Shown here: piece by piece, positions 62,386 through 64,000 of the stretch
Numbering within the stretch: position 1 is the stretch's first letter
Layout of the letters: every line of letters begins with the position of its first letter
Source of the DNA: Hahella sp. HN01
GTDB taxonomy: Bacteria; Pseudomonadota; Gammaproteobacteria; Pseudomonadales; Oleiphilaceae
Reading direction: 5' to 3'
Assembly (NCBI RefSeq): GCF_018986435.1
Contig: NZ_JAHMIN010000001.1
Span: 433,021-497,020, forward strand
DNA: 64,000 bases
Position numbers and translations under genes: made by a program
Notes under the pieces: generated by a model
Told to the model about the DNA's origin: nothing
Seen by the model: only the letters and a program-made list of their open reading frames with translations
The model's database searches: none

Positions 62386-62802
62386 TCAACGCAGTAACAC
62401 CACTTTCTGTCCTAACTTTTTTGTGAGCACTTCATAATTTGGCTCTACAACATTTAGGAGCTCAAGAAAAAACTCGACTAGCTCAGCATTGTCTTCTGAT
62501 GGTGGAGAAGCATACAAAACACATATGACAGCTCGAATTGCGCAGTATTCTCTAACTGCCGTATTAGTTGAGGCTGATCTATCGTCTAGATATTTCCAAC
62601 AGTCTACTCTTGCCTGCAGTAAGTCATCAGCATCTGCTGTTCCTTCTAACCAGAAGCGTTTAGCAGTATGAATCCCAGCAATGCCAATTTTAGGACAGTA
62701 ACCTTCCACTATCCCCAGGCAGCTAACCATCAGTTTAACACACCGCTCATATCTATTGCATGCAACGAGGATAATACTCTTAATAACAGGGCCGTAGTCC
62801 AC
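62386..62802 (-). CDS. Hypothetical protein
   Basis: 138 residues starting with GTG; ribosome site poor. Cysteine-rich for a cytoplasmic protein (CNRYERC, SCLG, GYCPKIG). Helical; C-terminal VEPNYEVLTKKLGQK. Family unknown. AT-rich accessory DNA. Confidence 0.5.
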   Translation of the reverse strand: MDYGPVIKSIILVACNRYERCVKLMVSCLGIVEGYCPKIGIAGIHTAKRFWLEGTADADDLLQARVDCWKYLDDRSASTNTAVREYCAIRAVICVLYASPPSEDNAELVEFFLELLNVVEPNYEVLTKKLGQKVVLLR

Positions 62803-62927
62803 TTTAGTACTTTGTCCTGAGTTGGTCTATCACATGACCGCAAGTAGAAACAGAGAGCCATCCAACAAGAGAAAAACGAGTTAAATTACAGTCTCGCACG
62901 GATACCCCCCCAGATAATTCAATGCTG

Positions 62928-63308
62928 CTAAGCTTTCAAGGAAGCCATATGAAAGTTTGTCATTTGAGTAGTAAAAGCAGAGTTGTCGTTCCTTCCAATC
63001 GAAACTTTGTAACGGTTTTGGTCTGTCATAACATTAGTTGCTCCACCGTCTGTGAGAGCTTCGTGAAGATCGTTGCCGGGAATTTTAAAGTTATCATTTC
63101 GGCTGAAAACGTAAAAGTTTATTTCCGGAGAAATTCCAAGCTGCTTAGCAGCTTGTAAAATTGCTTTGCATGTATTTGAATACAACGACTTGTTGGCGCG
63201 AATAAGCGCTTGGTTGGACATGTCATTTTCTCTGTCAACATTCAAATTCTTTGCATAGATTTCCGAAAATATTACAGCCGGAGATATATTGCAATATATG
63301 CTCGCCAT
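62928..63308 (-). CDS. Hypothetical protein
   Basis: 126 residues if started at ATG 63308; a second in-frame ATG at 63221 (MSNQALIRANKSLYS) would give 97. Contains INFYVFSRNDNFKIPGNDLH and a Ser/Thr/Asn-rich tail. No domain recognised. AT-rich. Confidence 0.5.
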   Translation of the reverse strand: MASIYCNISPAVIFSEIYAKNLNVDRENDMSNQALIRANKSLYSNTCKAILQAAKQLGISPEINFYVFSRNDNFKIPGNDLHEALTDGGATNVMTDQNRYKVSIGRNDNSAFTTQMTNFHMASLKA

Positions 63309-63356
63309 TTTGACTGATATAACGATATCTTGAGCCAGTGTTCCATTTACATTGAA

Positions 63357-63743
63357 TTACTCCGCTTCGAGTTCTCTAACGTTATGGCGATACAGTAAAA
63401 GATCCTGAATTTCCTGAGAACGATAACCGCTTAGAACTACATCTTCAGTATCAAGAGATGAAGTGGCAAGTTCATGCATTGGATATACTCCGTCAGTCTG
63501 ATCAACCCACTCTTCTGGAAGAAACTGTACACACATCTTCACTTCACTAAGCTCCAGACGATCACCTTCCAGCTTTTCCTGAACTTTTTTGAGAATACTA
63601 ATCAGAGCTTTCGCGCCACCTATCTTTCTTGGGAGTGAAACATAGGCGTCTGTAAAATAAAATTCACACCCATCAAAATCAATCTCACAGCCTTCAAGAG
63701 GTCGACTTTTTATCACAACAATCCACGTTTGCTTTTCTGTCAT
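63357..63743 (-). CDS. Hypothetical acidic protein
   Basis: 128 residues, acidic, no signal. N-terminal beta strands (TWIVVIKSRPLEGCEIDFDG) then a helical middle (AKALISILKKVQEKLE) and FLPEEWVDQTDGVYPMH. Same orientation as the two upstream hypothetical genes. Resembles small immunity-type proteins in size and charge only; no family assigned. Confidence 0.55.
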   Translation of the reverse strand: MTEKQTWIVVIKSRPLEGCEIDFDGCEFYFTDAYVSLPRKIGGAKALISILKKVQEKLEGDRLELSEVKMCVQFLPEEWVDQTDGVYPMHELATSSLDTEDVVLSGYRSQEIQDLLLYRHNVRELEAE

Positions 63744-64000
63744 ATCAATATCCCATTGAAAGATTCAAATATGCGTTTAATTCAATCAACTCAAGCCGCC
63801 TCAAAAGCTTTACTATAGGTTGCATCATGATTCGTTTAAACATGCCGCAATTTTTATTAATCCGGCATCGATATAGGCATTCTATGCCGCATATTTGATG
63901 CTTGGGTGGTTAAAGTATTTTTTCACCCTCGAAGGCTTCTTTTGCAACATACACATATGGGATCGAACTTTCTTTTTGAGATCCCCTTTCTTTCGTGCCG

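Overview
The window looks like chromosomal DNA of a marine gammaproteobacterium, most like Hahella or a relative. This is inferred from the gene content (arcDABC, pgaABCD, RtcR, ECF42-type sigma factor, DUF4123 chaperone, two RND pumps), the compact operons and strong Shine-Dalgarno sites. No rRNA, CRISPR array, insertion sequence or prophage is visible.

Layout. 0-5.9 kb: a TetR-controlled RND efflux operon with a 45-bp palindromic operator. 6.2-9.7 kb: small secreted or membrane proteins and a periplasmic solute-binding protein. 9.7-14.5 kb: the arginine deiminase operon arcDABC with an Anr/FNR-like box. 14.6-16.6 kb: a CsbD-like protein, two tandem paralogous membrane proteins and a small papain/transglutaminase-like protein. 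17.1-25.9 kb: three overlapping genes for large ClpA/B-like AAA+ proteins. 26-28.4 kb: a lipoprotein Ntn-hydrolase acylase. 28.6-32.6 kb: RtcR, a sigma54 promoter, six tRNA genes with small ORFs between them, and an HNH protein ending in a terminator. 32.8-35.6 kb: AT-rich accessory genes and a coiled-coil protein. 35.7-38.6 kb: a globin, a TetR regulator and a 2OG-oxygenase/WD40 fusion. 39.0-45.0 kb: pgaABCD for poly-N-acetylglucosamine. 45.1-46.7 kb: an alanine/glycine:Na+ symporter. 47.0-50.6 kb: an ECF42-type sigma factor with its YCII/DGPF operon and a matching promoter. 50.7-52.1 kb: small proteins. 52.3-56.5 kb: a second RND pump. 56.8-59.7 kb: a candidate type VI effector, immunity protein and DUF4123 chaperone. 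59.9-62.2 kb: a LysR regulator divergent from a GST/NTF2-like/tautomerase operon. 62.4-63.7 kb: AT-rich hypothetical genes.

Two loci stand out. (1) RtcR normally senses damaged tRNA and activates the RNA-repair genes rtcBA. Here no rtcA or rtcB lies beside it. Instead a textbook -24/-12 promoter points at an array of Ser, Ser, Asp, Leu, Trp and Gln tRNAs plus an HNH protein. I infer a damage-induced tRNA replacement operon. (2) The three AAA+ proteins all have an altered Walker B in the first ATPase ring, and all lack the aromatic pore loop of the second ring. Two of them carry a long C-terminal region that faintly resembles the PCRF domain of peptide release factors. This looks like a multi-subunit AAA+ machine that does not thread substrates like ClpB.
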